From NCBI GenBank assembly GCA_025024175.1, contig QCXZ01000075.1:5394001-5458000 (forward strand): 64,000 nt of DNA, written 5' to 3'. How positions within the stretch are numbered: the stretch's first letter is position 1; the number at the start of each line of letters is the position of its first letter. Below the pieces are notes generated by a model. That model made no database searches. It saw only the letters and a list, made by a program, of their open reading frames with translations, and had not been told where the DNA came from. This stretch comes from Rhyzopertha dominica. Its lineage: Eukaryota > Arthropoda > Insecta > Coleoptera > Bostrichidae. Below, one piece after another: positions 1 through 11,752 of the stretch. The translations under genes were made by a program, and so were the position numbers.

Positions 1-583
1 TTGGATGCCGTAGATCGTAGTAGAATTCAACGTGTACAAAATTCATGTCTTAGGTTAATTTTCGACATAAGAAGACGACATCATATTACATATAAATTAA
101 AGGAAATCGGTTGGCTCAACATGAACAACCAAAGAGTGATCACGCGGCGCGCTTGTATTATAGAATTATGCATACGTTCACTCCAACGTACCTATATTGC
201 AGAATTAGTTTTCGTACGGATGTTCATAATGTTAATATCAGAAGTCAACAATAGCTACCACACCTTTACTATATTGTCCCCGGCATAGTTTTTATTATTT
301 ATTATATTCAAGATACTGTTTTCTTGGTTGCATCTGGTCATCTAAATTTTCTTTTTGTGATTATTGTTATTATTTATAATGTATTTAAAATTTGCGCTTT
401 GTTGCTCTAATTTTAAGTTTGATTATACACATTTACGGTTAAGTTGTAAAGCAGCATGCTGATTTTTCAGCAAAGCTGAACTTCGCCGTTTGACAACATT
501 TTGTTTTTGGGAATCTCAAACCTTAATGTATCAATTTTCTGTTTATTATGTTGTCAATAAAGTCTATTATTATTATTATTATA
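1..583 (+). pseudogene. 3' end of a LINE (jockey/CR1-like non-LTR retrotransposon), cut by the window edge
   Basis: The frame from base 1 to 288 encodes the C-terminal region that follows the reverse transcriptase in jockey/CR1-like LINEs. It contains RIQRVQNSCLRLIF and then KLKEIGWLNM, the same block seen in the LINE at 34.7-36.2 kb (QKIQNSCCRFVYRI, ALGWLRVDD). The frame decays after about residue 50, and the usual PPYL...FRTD segment is scrambled, so this is a dead copy. A non-coding 3' tail follows, with an AATAAA at about 556 and a short TTA repeat at 565-582 that looks like the element's terminal repeat. The reverse transcriptase itself lies outside the window. Confidence 0.7.
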
Positions 584-1691
584 TGACGAACTCGACCGAT
601 CTAAACAAAACAGCATTCAAAATAACCTTTAATTTCTGCAACTTTTTGATAAGTTTTTAAGAGTTTTGTCCCATATTTACCTAACGTATGCCCTTTCAAG
701 TCTCAACCTTTCAAGGTATGAAATTTCCATTTCATTTGTTTTTGTTCTGTTTACGATCAGTTAAAAATAGTCCAAAAATTTACATTTGTAGTTTAAGGCA
801 AAAACCTTGTGCCAGATGGTTTTATGTATTTTATAATGTAAATTGCACAATTACAAAAGGGCATATTCTATAGGTAAGTAATGCCTAGCTTTTACTGTAG
901 TAAAATAATGCAAAGGGGAAATGTGATACCTCACATATCACAACGATACCGCTTACTACTTGCTATGCACACGAAGGCGTTTTTCAGTGATAACCCCCGA
1001 GGGCAGAGGTTCGTTAATTCGCACACGGGCGCATACCCGACAAGGATGTAAAATTAATGCAGCCATCCATAATACCTGCCCGTACGGTTCCTGCAGAATA
1101 AATATTTATAGGGGAGTCCCCATCACCACAACTCGGGGAATTTAAAACGGTCCTCTAATTACGGAGCGCAGTAATTTATAAGTCGACTTACAGCGTACAT
1201 TTTAATTACGAACCAATGCCAAACTTCATTATTTCACTAATCCTGCTCTCGCGGGACGCGAAAGCAGTGGCGTGTAATGAAGTGATGGCCTACTTATAGT
1301 TCCGCAGCTNAATCAGGTAGCTGCTCACTTGTTGTAAACAAACGCGTAGTATGAGAAAGCGAAAGCTGAAACTGAAACTCCAATACAGGAGATAAGCACT
1401 GGCGGACTAAGGGGGCTCAATTTTCGGCTTAAGGAATTTAATAACTAAATTAAAATGTGGTAATCAAATAAGCCCAAAGCGTTAGTCCTAAATAAATCTA
1501 CCATCAAATAGTAGCATTTATAGAAAAATCTACAAATAACCCTGCTATTTAAATAGACAACTTGGCCAACACTATTTATGTCAACCATTAATTAGTTTTG
1601 CAAGTTATTGTGGGTGAAATTTAAAAATACAAGCTAAGCCTGGAGAGCTTGGGACATCGTTTGTATGTAGTGGCAAAGTGTAACACAAATA
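584..1691. other. Gene-free spacer with a GC-richer island
   Basis: No convincing coding sequence. From about 955 to 1440 the sequence is clearly less AT-rich than its surroundings and non-repetitive, with several TAATTA/TTAATT homeodomain-like cores near 1014, 1052 and 1157. It could be a conserved regulatory element, but no comparison is available. One ambiguous base lies at about 1310. Confidence 0.3.
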
Positions 1692-2984
1692 TAGGGTTTT
1701 CCAATAGGGATGGGTCGATGTTGACAGGCTGTTACGGCTATGTTGTTATAGCGACCGCTGTTAAATATGTTGTTTGTTATTCAGACACAGATGCCAAATC
1801 ATCATGTCAAGTTACATGATTGAGCAACATGTCCAAATGATAAAACTCTATTATCAAAATGAGTGTTCATTAGTGAAAACTTGGCGAGCGTTGCGTCCAT
1901 TTCATGGCCCTTCAAAGTCGACTCTTCAACGTTTGATGGCCAAATTTGAGACGGCCAGTTCCGTAAACGATCAACCAGCACCCTTACGTACAAGCAACGC
2001 CAGATCGGTCGAAAACATTGCCGTTGTCAGTGAAAGTGTGCAGGAGAATCCGAGGCAGTCAATCCCTCGTCGTGCACAAGAACTCGGCCTTTCCCAGACT
2101 TCAACTTGGTGGATTTTGCGTCGGGATTTGGGCCTGTACCCGTACAAGATCCAACTGACCCAAGAGCTCCAAGTTAACACACAGACAACGCCGTTTGTTT
2201 GCTAATTGGGCTTTGGACCGTTTGCAAGAGGATCCTAACTTTGGGCGAAAAATAATTTTTAGCGACGAGGCGCATTTTTTGACTGAATAGCTATGTTAAC
2301 GAGCAAGATTGTCGGCGTATATGGGGCGACGCCAACCCACACAAAGTTCAACAGATGACAATGCATCCACAAAAAGTGACTGTTTGGTGCGGATTTTGGG
2401 CTGGCGGCGTCATTGGTCCGAACTTTTTTGAAAACAACGTTGGTGAGGCAACCAGAGTCACCACCAAGCTCTACAGATCAATGCTAACAAATTTCTTTTG
2501 GCCTGAATTAAACAATATGGACTTGGATGACATGTGGTTTCAGCAGGACGGCGCTACTTGCCACACTGCGAACGCCACGATAGACATGCTGCATGATCGG
2601 TTTGAGGGTATGGTTATCTCTCGTAGAGGTGGCGTGAATGGGCCACCAAGATTGTGTGATTTGACCCTGCTAGACTTTCTCTTGTGGGGTTTTCTTAAGT
2701 CTCATGTCTATACCCTTAAGCCGCAATCAACTGACACCCTCAAGATCAACATAACCCATGCCATTGCTCAAATTCAGCCGGATCTATGCAGCAGAGTAAT
2801 TGAAAATTGGACCTCTAGGGTTCGTGCCACCGTGAGAAGCCGCGGCGGACATATGAATGATGTAATATTTCATACATAATGGCATACGTGGGCCTTTCGA
2901 ATAAAAAAAGAATTTCGTTAATACCTCACACACAGCTTGTTTTATTCCATTTCAACATCGGCCCGTTCCTATTGGAAAACCCTA
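1692..2984 (+). mobile_element. Tc1/mariner transposon, DD41D type, full length but dead (copy 1)
   Basis: Inverted repeats of about 34 bp lie at 1691-1724 and 2952-2985. They begin with TAGGGTTTTCCAATAGG and differ at about three positions. Both ends sit at TA dinucleotides, as expected for TA target-site duplication in this superfamily. The 1.29-kb length is typical of a mariner-size element with one transposase gene. The transposase inside carries frameshifts, so the copy cannot mobilise itself. TIR divergence is modest, suggesting middle age. Confidence 0.85.
1804..2879 (+). pseudogene. DD41D transposase, broken (copy 1)
   Basis: The N-terminal half is a helix-turn-helix DNA-binding region (MIEQHVQMIKLYYQNE, then SIPRRAQELGLSQTS). 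Catalytic blocks follow: FSDEAHF with the first aspartate at 2264, QQDGATCHTA with the second at 2547, and DLTLLDFLLWG with the third at 2673. The last two are separated by 41 residues, which marks the DD41D (rosa-like) group rather than DD34D mariner. Breaks: a frameshift near 2180-2192, a one-base slip in a T run near 2277, and a TGA at 2279 where this family normally has tryptophan. The frame recovers at 2292 and runs to the stop at 2877. It lies between matched TIRs and has no neighbouring gene. Confidence 0.88.
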
Positions 2985-4830
2985 TAGTTTATGCGCCGAT
3001 GGTTGTTCCTATTCTCCGTATTAAGCTAATATCAGAATCCCGTCATTTAAATCTGAACCGTCTGCCTTACTTGAAGGCGTTGTATGGTTACCGGGAACCG
3101 GCCGTACGACTTTGTGTTTTATTGAATTGAAGTGAAGTGAGTTGAATGGTCCCACCTGTATTAAATTTATTGTATACTGCATTCGTGATCTAATGGGAAA
3201 AATAAGTACCTAATGCATAAATTATATTAGCTGATATTAGATTAGTAAACTAGTCATAGTGTTGAGACACAAAACTCCTAAAATTTAATGACATCGTATC
3301 TTTTGAGTATCAAAATTACTTGTTTCTATTACTAATGCAGTTGAATAGTCAAATAACAAATGTATAACCATCAGAACATAATAAGCATACTATATGTGGG
3401 AGCCGATTCAGCATTTATGTTCCGACGATGGAACATAGCAAGATGAATGACTTTTTTATTTTCCAAGAAAAATGTTTGATGCATGCAGTTCCAATATTTT
3501 TTTAATAATTAAACACCAAGCACCAGGGACGCGTGATGTCATAGAAACAACACTACAATAAAATCTAAACTGATCAAAACCACCCACACTCAAATCTATG
3601 TAGTGTTTCTATAATCGGTTTAAATATTACTTCTACGATGTCTCGCTTTCTAGGTGATTTTTTTATTGACTTTAAAAACTAGTTTAAAGTGTATGTTTCA
3701 AAAATTTTTTGGAGTTCTTTGACAAATATTGCTGAAATGATCGAAACATCAGAATAGGAATTTTTGTCAGTTTTTAAATCAGTGATAGGGTTTCTCCTTC
3801 TGTATTCTCCTACCCTATTATACTTTTTCCCATTCTTCTAAGGTTATATTGCCGTAGTAAAATATTTTAACTGCAATAATGGAGGATTACTTACCACTTC
3901 AGTTCTTTTTAAAAAATACCGACAAACAAGTCATAAATTAGTCGCAGGTACCCCGGAGAGGCATTGCTTCAGTACCAGATTTAGCGCTCTTGAATAAGGG
4001 TTAAGCACTTTATTGCCAATTCTGCTTAAACCCTAATAAACAAGTACTTATACACGTAAAAAAACAAATATGTGTAACGAATATTATTCAAATTCATATC
4101 TAAAACTGTTCTAAATGGTAGCACATCTTCTTTTCTAAACCTGATGATAATTTCCAATATGGGACCGGAAATTATGCAAATTTATGGTAGCGACACGCGT
4201 CTGCAGTAAACTCATTGTGATAGCGATTATTTCCTGTACAAATTTACGATTGATTTCTACACAAAAGGACCCTCCATATAACCTTATTCCAATGGGAAAA
4301 CTATACTTTTGAATACTAGACTAGTACTAAAAACTACAGTTCTGAAAGAAGATAAAAATTAATCTTTTGTGTATACCAATTTACCAATCAAGTGATATTT
4401 AATTTTTTAATGTTAACTATGATCTAAAATTGACTTTGAAAAAACGAGTCGTCTCTGTATCTCTGCAAGTATAAGTAATTATACGCTATGGGTGACCATT
4501 CTTGACCAATTTCGATGACTTTTAATCGTTTCGTAACTATAAGAATAAAACCGTGTTATATTCACAATGATTGATCTGTAATCCTAGAGCCTCCAGGAAA
4601 AGTTCGAAGGTGTGAGCAGGTGTTATATTGTTTATTTAGTGTGATATTTTTCTACATATACTGAGGTGAGACTTATAAATAGTGTCTAGATACCATGCTT
4701 TATTTTGTTTTCGGTTATAGACATAGCTTAAAAAAACTGACAACAATACTTAGAACTTATAAAAAAAGATAGGTGCTCGAAGGGCTGTTGAAAGGTTTCA
4801 TCGTGGGACAATAATTAACCAAGGTTGATA
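2985..4830. other. AT-rich spacer, nothing recognised
   Basis: No coding potential beyond short chance frames. A weak inverted match near 3543-3610 (AGAAACAACACTAC against GTAGTGTTTCT) may be a decayed MITE but is too short to call. No RNA gene was recognised. Confidence 0.3.
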
Positions 4831-4859
4831 TTCAAGCGATCATTCATACATTTGTATCC

Positions 4860-5841
4860 AAGCAAGGTAGAAACATCCCTCAGTGGAAAAATAACAGGCC
4901 AGGTTATGAATATGTCTCTGACTTCGCATCGAGAAATAAACTTACCCAGAAACTAACCTAAAATATAAAAAATCAAAGTGGGACACATGGAAATCTCAGA
5001 ATACTTCAAGAACTTAAGACCTGCATTGGAAGGAACGCGCCCAAAAGTCATTTACAACTACGACGAAACTAACATCACGGACGACCCCAGTGTGAAAGCA
5101 GTTCTTGTGCCAGGAGGGTGCAATTTGTTGAAAGAAATTCAGAACCTTCAAAGTCTGCAGCTTAAGATATTGTAGCACTGCTGGCGGTGAAATTTTCCCT
5201 CCGATGGTTGCATACTACAAGTCTAAAACCTTTATGAGAATTGAACCAAGGGCGACCCACCAGGAACAATCTACAGAAACAGTATTTCTGGTTGGTTTGA
5301 CACGTTAAATACTTCTTCCTCATATCCGTACGGAACACAGAATAGGAGATGAAAAAGTTATTGCAATTGGGGATAACTTAGCATTGCACTTTACGCCCGA
5401 AGTTGTCAAAATTGCATTCATTTGACGCACTGTCTTCAACCCATATGTTTCAAACTCTTAATGGCTTAAAGTGGATGCAAGAATCTAAAAGAAAAGGGTC
5501 AATACCCAAAGAGCAATTGCCTTTGTTATTGCAAAAAATGATGGATGCAATTGCTCCCAGTATTGCAAAGAATCTGCAAGGCTGCTTTAGAGCTACAGGA
5601 ATTTATCCATTTGATCCCTAAGCCGTTCTTCGAAAGCTATGATCAGAAAATGAAAAAAAACTCAGCACGAATTCTTGATAATAGTCTGATTACATTCCTT
5701 AAACAGACAAAAAGGTATGATGAGGACAGACAGCGCCATAGAAGAGGAAAAATATTCTTCAAAAACCAGGAGCTAAAATGTGATGAAGAGAAGCCACGGG
5801 CTATAGTCCAAGTGACTCTTCACGAGAACAATGATATCTAA
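4860..5841 (+). pseudogene. pogo/jerky-like DDE transposase, decayed
   Basis: Read across frames, the segment follows the order of a pogo/jerky-type (DDE_1) transposase. A piece of the CENP-B-like DNA-binding region is present (NRPGYEYVSDFASRNKL near 4900). EYFKNLRPALEG and the first catalytic block VIYNYDETN follow at 4981-5075. EIFPPMVAYYKSKTF and RTEHRIGDEKV then lead to IGDNLALHFTPEVVKIA with the second acidic residue at about 5373. The last block reads STHMFQTLNG at 5430-5470; the usual QPLDV is QTLNG, so the third acidic residue appears to be lost. The tail SIPKEQLPLLLQKMMDA...GCFRATGIYPFDP is well preserved. Stop codons occur near 4960, 5173 and 5307, and the frame changes several times. 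No TIRs were found. Confidence 0.75.
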
Positions 5842-6151
5842 GAAGATGCTGAGTCAAAAGACCGTCCCTCAATATATAGTTACGTGTCTGAAAGCCCAGA
5901 CGCCACCCCTAAGTGCATGGACTAGATAATAGGAACATTTAGATAACACCTACGTATTTAAGCCATAGGGAGTAAACATCCCTAACTCAGTATAATTCAT
6001 GTGATAGACTTGTTATGCTGCTGTTCATTTCTCTGTAACTTGTAATAAAAACTTTTTAAAACACACAAATTCACGGAGAGATCATTTAACTATATGGACC
6101 AGTGAAAAAACGAGTACGTTTAAGTGAAGTGAAGTGCAGAAGAAGTTGAAA

Positions 6152-6316
6152 GGAGACGATGATGACCTGTTCAGTATTTATAAATGTGACTACCGGTACT
6201 ACCACCTGAAAAGTGACTGGATCTGCTGCACAATGTGACAACAGTGGGTTTGTGGCCAGTGAAACAAAGATTCTCAAAATCCTTCGTATGAGTGTAAGAG
6301 GTGTGAAAACGATTAG
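6152..6316 (+). pseudogene. PHD-like zinc-finger remnant downstream of the pogo-like transposase
   Basis: One frame reads YKCDYRYYHLKSDWICCTM, stop, QQWVCGQ, stop, and then YECKRCEND before a final stop. The spacing (cysteine, aromatic stretch, WICC..[stop]..W.CG, then a C-x2-C end) resembles the PHD-like zinc finger found at the C-terminus of some insect pogo/jerky transposases. The first internal TGA sits where a cysteine codon is expected. It lies about 300 bp after the transposase core on the same strand, so it is probably the 3' end of the same dead element. Confidence 0.5.
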
Positions 6317-6339
6317 TAATTTATAAATACATAGCAAAA

Positions 6340-8330
6340 AGTTCCTTTTTAGTTATTCAAAGAACAGTATTTATTTTTTGTTCATTTATTTGATAACTAT
6401 TATAGAAGATACATTCATTATGTTTGCTACCAAAGTTTGAAACATTTTGTTATAAAAGCGTTGATTAATAGACGAACTCATTTTTTACTAAGTGTTTGCT
6501 TTATTACCACATAGGTTTTAATACATCTCCAAATTTAGGATGTGAAAGAAACCCCCTATAAAGTATTTTTTGACTTTTAAGCAAAATAAATGGTATGTTA
6601 AAATAACCCTGCATCTGGAGCAACATTTACACCTTTTAAAAATATACAATATATATGTAACAATTTCTGAAAAAATAAGGTTGTTCATTTCGTACACACC
6701 AAAAGTCCAAGACCTCATCTGGTAAGATCAGATAAATAAAGTTTGGATGAAGTAGCCCCAGATTATGGTTTTCGTAATTTTGAGATCAGTAAATGATAAC
6801 TGCCTTTTCCTAAATGAAATACCGACTCCGAACTGCCCCAAACTGCGTAAGCCAGGTATTGCTCGGTACAAGATAAAAGCCAGTATCCCCCGAAATTAAA
6901 AATAACTTAATAAGCGACGGAGCCAACGGCAAAATTTAAGTTCCACGGCCCAGCTGGTTACGACGAAAAAACACAGGCCCACACAAGCTTTTATTTTTGG
7001 GAGCTACACTAAATTATTTCTAGACCGTCGCTGGAATCGATAACTTGCGTTTCTTGTGGATGTTATAAAAAATTAACGGAGTTTGAGCTTGAAAAGTCGA
7101 ATAACACAAGGAAATTCAGTCCAATACTATTATTAAAGGGTAAATAATAACCAGTAATGTATTATACAATATATTTTACGAATGATACTNAGCCCAACAA
7201 AATGGCAAATATGAATATATCCAAAAAAGTTAAATATATTCAAACGGGAAAGCAGATATAGTTTTAATTTATGGTGAATGCAATAAAAATATTTCAGCTT
7301 ATAGAGGCGTTTTTCAAATAGCAGTGCTCTTGCCGACACAATTGTGAAGAGATTTGAATTAACTTAATGGACAAACTGGCCACCATGGAAAAAGTCAAGA
7401 GAAAGAACAGCAACTGACATTGAAATAAGACTTAGAAATGATCGATGAAAATCATATTCAAAAGGTAGCTTCAAAAGTCTGTGATCACATGCATTTAGTT
7501 CAAGCTTCAAAAGAGGCGCATTATCCTAAAAGACTAGCTCTTTGTAACTTTTTTTCGAGAAAACCATAATCTTCACGAAATATTGCTTCTTGCTAGAGTT
7601 CATTTGTGAAACAACCTGTATACGTTGCTATAAACAATATTAAAACATTCTGAAAGATCAGTACATAGTTATACGTACTTATGATTGATTTTTAAGTGCA
7701 TAAGAAAGGTTCATTCTTATTGCTTTGCATGGATTGCGTGGTAGATATAAATGATTAGAATGCATTTACGTAGAAAATAAAAATAAAGCTAAAACCCATC
7801 AGCAAATATTAAATATTACAAAGAAATTCTTCTGATTGCAGACCACATCAATCACGTTAGTTCTGTAGATCAGGAAAGGGCAGTATACACAAAAGAAATT
7901 CTCCGATTACATCGTTTTAGAGGAGTAGATAAAACTGTGTTTATTTTGCTTAGACTATCTCAAATTGTGCAACTAAAGACTTTGCACGTTATAATATACA
8001 AGGTCGGTTTCTTTTTCAACCTGCTGTGGGTTATAAAAATAAGACTTGTTTATACATATTAATATTAAAAGTTGAGCAGTCTTACCCATTTCTCTACAAA
8101 ATCGCCAAAACCATTGAAGCATTTATCATATCGTGACACAGGCTTTTAATGCACTTTTCAACGGACTGTGCCTCCAAATCAGTCGAGTACGTTTTTTGGA
8201 GCTTTTTGTTGGTGGGAAAGCGTTAATTGTTTAACCACGAAACAAATGACAACAACAACAAAAGAAGTTTATTTTGAAACATTTTGTTGCCTGCGACGGG
8301 CGATTTACCAGTAGAATAAACGAAAAGGCA
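6340..8330. other. Spacer with one GC-richer island
   Basis: No gene recognised. The stretch from about 6800 to 7060 is GC-richer and non-repetitive and may be a regulatory element. The rest is AT-rich with no clear repeats. One ambiguous base lies at about 7190. Confidence 0.25.
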
Positions 8331-8339
8331 TCTTTTCTA

Positions 8340-8790
8340 CAATTACATTAGGAATATCGGAAGCATATACAACTTGAACATTCAGGACATTGACTATGAA
8401 GGAACATTTATTGTTCTTAAAATTTTCCAAACAAAAACGAATATTCTGCGAACATTTACTATTACCAACAGAGATAATGAAAATATCTACGCAATTATAT
8501 CAACTTTTGGCTCAAAAAAAAAACAAAAAATTTGCTGCCACAGCCAAGTAATGCAGAAAGGAACAATTGGAAACTGGCTGTCGAAGATAGTTGATAATTT
8601 AAAACTACAAAATCCTACAGATTATTCGTTTTACCATACTTAATCCAGCCTTTCAGGTTACTTACGGGGATGGAAATTCTTGACGACGTAGAAGAACGAA
8701 AAGAAAGAAATCTGTAGTGCGCAGAAAATTTTTCACGATAATGATAACACAGCAACCTGCAAACGATTGTCTGCTACTGCAGCGTCTATT
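8340..8790 (+). pseudogene. Crypton-like tyrosine recombinase fragment
   Basis: The open frame 8374-8643 begins NIQDIDYEGTFIVLKI and continues FQTKTNILRTFTITNRDN. It ends with LSKIVDNLKLQNPTDYSFYH. This order matches the middle of Crypton-type tyrosine recombinases, where a helical block precedes the HxxR arm. After the stop, the same frame gives GYLRGWKF and then EKKEICSAQKIFHDN, resembling the RHGGW...YIEDS..NKK segment around the catalytic tyrosine. The HxxRR motif itself is not readable, so the copy is dead. A better-preserved relative lies at 20.9-22.0 kb. The assignment rests on pattern similarity. Confidence 0.5.
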
Positions 8791-9745
8791 CCACTGGCCT
8801 CAATAGGTAATTTTATTTAAATAGATGTGTGAATACTTGTATTAGCTGCACATATAATAACAATATCAATAAGCAAAATTTAAAATTATACCTTTCTTTT
8901 AATTCAACTTGCGTGTACTTCATAAAAAAATTAATCGAATTCTGAAGAAGCCATTCTAAATCTAAATCAAGATGTACATTTGATAATCTGAGGAAACTAC
9001 AATCGTGTTGTTAGACTTAGCAACCAGTAAACGCTTCCTACTATGTAAGAAACAAAATCCTCAACGGGAATATAATAATCAAATTTATTAAAAGATAATA
9101 ATCAATCAGATTTCAACTCAACTACAAACCTAATGTTATCTATTTCAAATAAGCACGTATAGTTTTCGTCATTTGGTGTTCGATTACTACCATCGGTGAT
9201 AAAAGCTGTATTATGAGGTGCATGAATGTTAAACGTGCGTATTTCCACTTTAGTGAAGATGAGAATGTGCTTTAAGTAACCTTTATTCTTTCATAAAACT
9301 TATGCCCAAATATTATTCCTCTAGCAACCCTTACCAGCTAGGAATGAACACACGAAAGACTGAAAGACTTAAAACTTTGAGGATAACACATGTAGGTTAA
9401 CAAAATTGTTTTTTTTTACCAAAGGAAAATATTTTGCTCTATAAGCTATATATTCCTATAAAGAAACTCCTATTGCATTTTCAATCTTTACCTGCGAGAT
9501 TACAAAATACCGCCAAAGTTTTTAACCAGTTTACTAATTAGGAAAGATACAAAGGCTCCGGATAAATTTAGATGCAAAGGCCCAAGAAAGTTGTTGGCGT
9601 TTATTGTGCGGCAATACAAACTTTTCAGACATATTTCAAGTACAACATTCAGCCTTTGTCCCGCGTAGGAAGTGTAGTTCTCGAAAGATTAATAAAATTC
9701 GAGGGCAAATCACATATTATTTTTCCAACATACAAAGCGTTGGCG
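8791..9745. other. AT-rich spacer, nothing recognised
   Basis: Short chance frames only. The frame at 9572-9769 runs into the neighbouring MITE and has no recognisable domain. Confidence 0.3.
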
Positions 9746-9961
9746 CAAATACAGGGTTTCTATAAATGATTCATGCATCCAGGGCGCTTATGGAAATTAT
9801 CGATTAAATCAATTTGCCGCCTCTCAGAAAAGTGACGTATACTTGTCATCTGTCGATTTTTGAATTATTTGATATAGGTACTTTAATATGAGAAATGCAA
9901 AGAATTCAGAAATCAACGCCGCCCGTGTTGCATGAATCATTTATAGAAACCCTGTATTTGT
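9746..9961. mobile_element. MITE with perfect 32-bp terminal inverted repeats
   Basis: Bases 9746-9777 are the exact reverse complement of 9930-9961; both arms contain CAGGGTTTCTATAAATGATT. If the TA pairs at 9750-9751 and 9956-9957 are the target duplication, the element proper is 9752-9955, about 204 bp. The interior has no coding sequence. TA flanks and a CAGGG start suggest a Tc1/mariner-derived MITE. Perfect arms suggest recent insertion. Confidence 0.85.
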
Positions 9962-11752
9962 CACTAATTTCACTTGCAGCTTTTCAGTAGGTTGTACTGA
10001 AACTATTCTCAGAAAGATTATTTCTCTGAAAGTATCGAAAATGTTAAATTTAAGTGATGCTTCAGCTTCTTTCTTTGCTGGAAACACAACATACGTAAAT
10101 ATTCAAAAACTGTTCATCTACTAAGCTGGGAAGATTAAAAATTTTAGTACAAATGTACGCTAAATAAATAATTCGCTATAAATGAATGATATAATGAATT
10201 TGAGAATTTAATATACAACTTTAGAAGAATGCCGTAAAACGGTTTATGAACTAACAGTTACTACAATATATTGGTAGTTAAATTGCGGTGTTTACTATTG
10301 AAACCATATTGTAAAATATCTTGGTGCACTCGCTGCCATATTGTTAATAAGCGTTTAAGATTACAAAGTTAAAGCATTTATTTGTTTCCATAAACGCGTC
10401 TAATCTCTTTCACTTTGCATATTATATAGCTACAGCTACAACAGATATTTAGAAGTTACCTACCTCTCGTCATTTTTAAAGAACGGAGGATTCTTTTCAT
10501 ATCCCGATCGATGTAATTGCAAAACAAGCAGTCGTGAGATATCTTTACTGGAAATCGATCACTAAGATAAATAAGCCTTCATTAACAAAGTTTATGGTAT
10601 TCAATGGTTAATGTACTATTTACAGTTAGTAACTGAAATGGCGTAACATCGGCAAGACCAAAACATGCTTTCAGCTCCACACCACAATTATTTTACTACT
10701 GTATGTGCCTACTCAAAACCTAGCATAATAAAGTTCGTTGCAAATGTGACTTCTAGCTCTACTACAAATGTGCGCACAAGGTCTGTGTCCAAGAAGGAAA
10801 CAAAACGACTGAAATAAGCAATTTCGTCATGTAGACTACAAATAAACATTTTCAATAATAAAATACTGTATCGAAATACTGCAAACTTACCGTACTTAGT
10901 GTTCCTAAATACTGAAGAAAAACGGAAATCTTCAAAATCAAAAGATCGTACACTTGGTCTAACTTAACCACAATGGAAAGTTCACAAAACACAATCGCTG
11001 TATTCTAAAATTGTTAACTAACTATGCATCACGTCTTCATTTTATCGAAGCCTGATTTACAAGTCGCCGGTCGTTCCATTGGCAATGGAAACCCAGAGAA
11101 AAGTATTTCTATATGTCGTTAAAGGTGCCACGCTATTATATTTGTGGAACAAAACCATTTTCAGTCTTACAGAATGTAAAAGTCAATTGTACCACTATCA
11201 ATTTCTTATACGAAAAATCAGATAAATTACACAATGTGGCAACTTCCGAATTTTGGACGCCAACCAGATTGACCAGTAGGAATATAAAATTAGCGGTTCT
11301 GCGCTGGTCTGACCCTTCAGAAAGTGTACTTTCTGCATTATCCATCAGGATCTTGTCAATATCGGAGGCCTTATGTTTAATTTAGGAGAATAGTAACAAT
11401 GACAAGAAGCTGAATATGATTTGTTGTTTATAGATGTTCCCTAGACAAGAAGAAGTTACGATTAAAATAATTTCCGTCCTACAGTCTTTAGTGCATAAAC
11501 GTTTTATTACTAATCCATAGCAATTAATTAAAGTAGTTGAAACTGTATGAAAATGTTTTGAATGAAAGAACACTAAATTAAGTGCTTTAAAAGGTGATAA
11601 TATTATTAAAGATGACATACTCCCGGATATAACAGAAGTAGACACTAACTTCGTTATTTTAAATTAATCAACTTGTTTATTACTACATTGAAATTTGCAC
11701 TGAAAATAATGCCAGTTTGTTAATTTTATCATCATTCCCAAGTTATTATATA
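9962..11752. other. AT-rich spacer, nothing recognised
   Basis: The frames at 11113-11385 and 11382-11645 show no domain, signal peptide or codon pattern that would support a gene. No repeats or RNA genes were recognised. Confidence 0.3.

Noticed and set aside
2879..3130. Open frame spanning the right TIR of the first DD41D element
   Set aside because: Crosses the element end and has no domain; a chance frame.
8374..8643. Reading as an intact small host gene
   Set aside because: The sequence aligns in order with the middle of a Crypton recombinase and continues past its stop in the same pattern, so a broken mobile-element gene is the better explanation.
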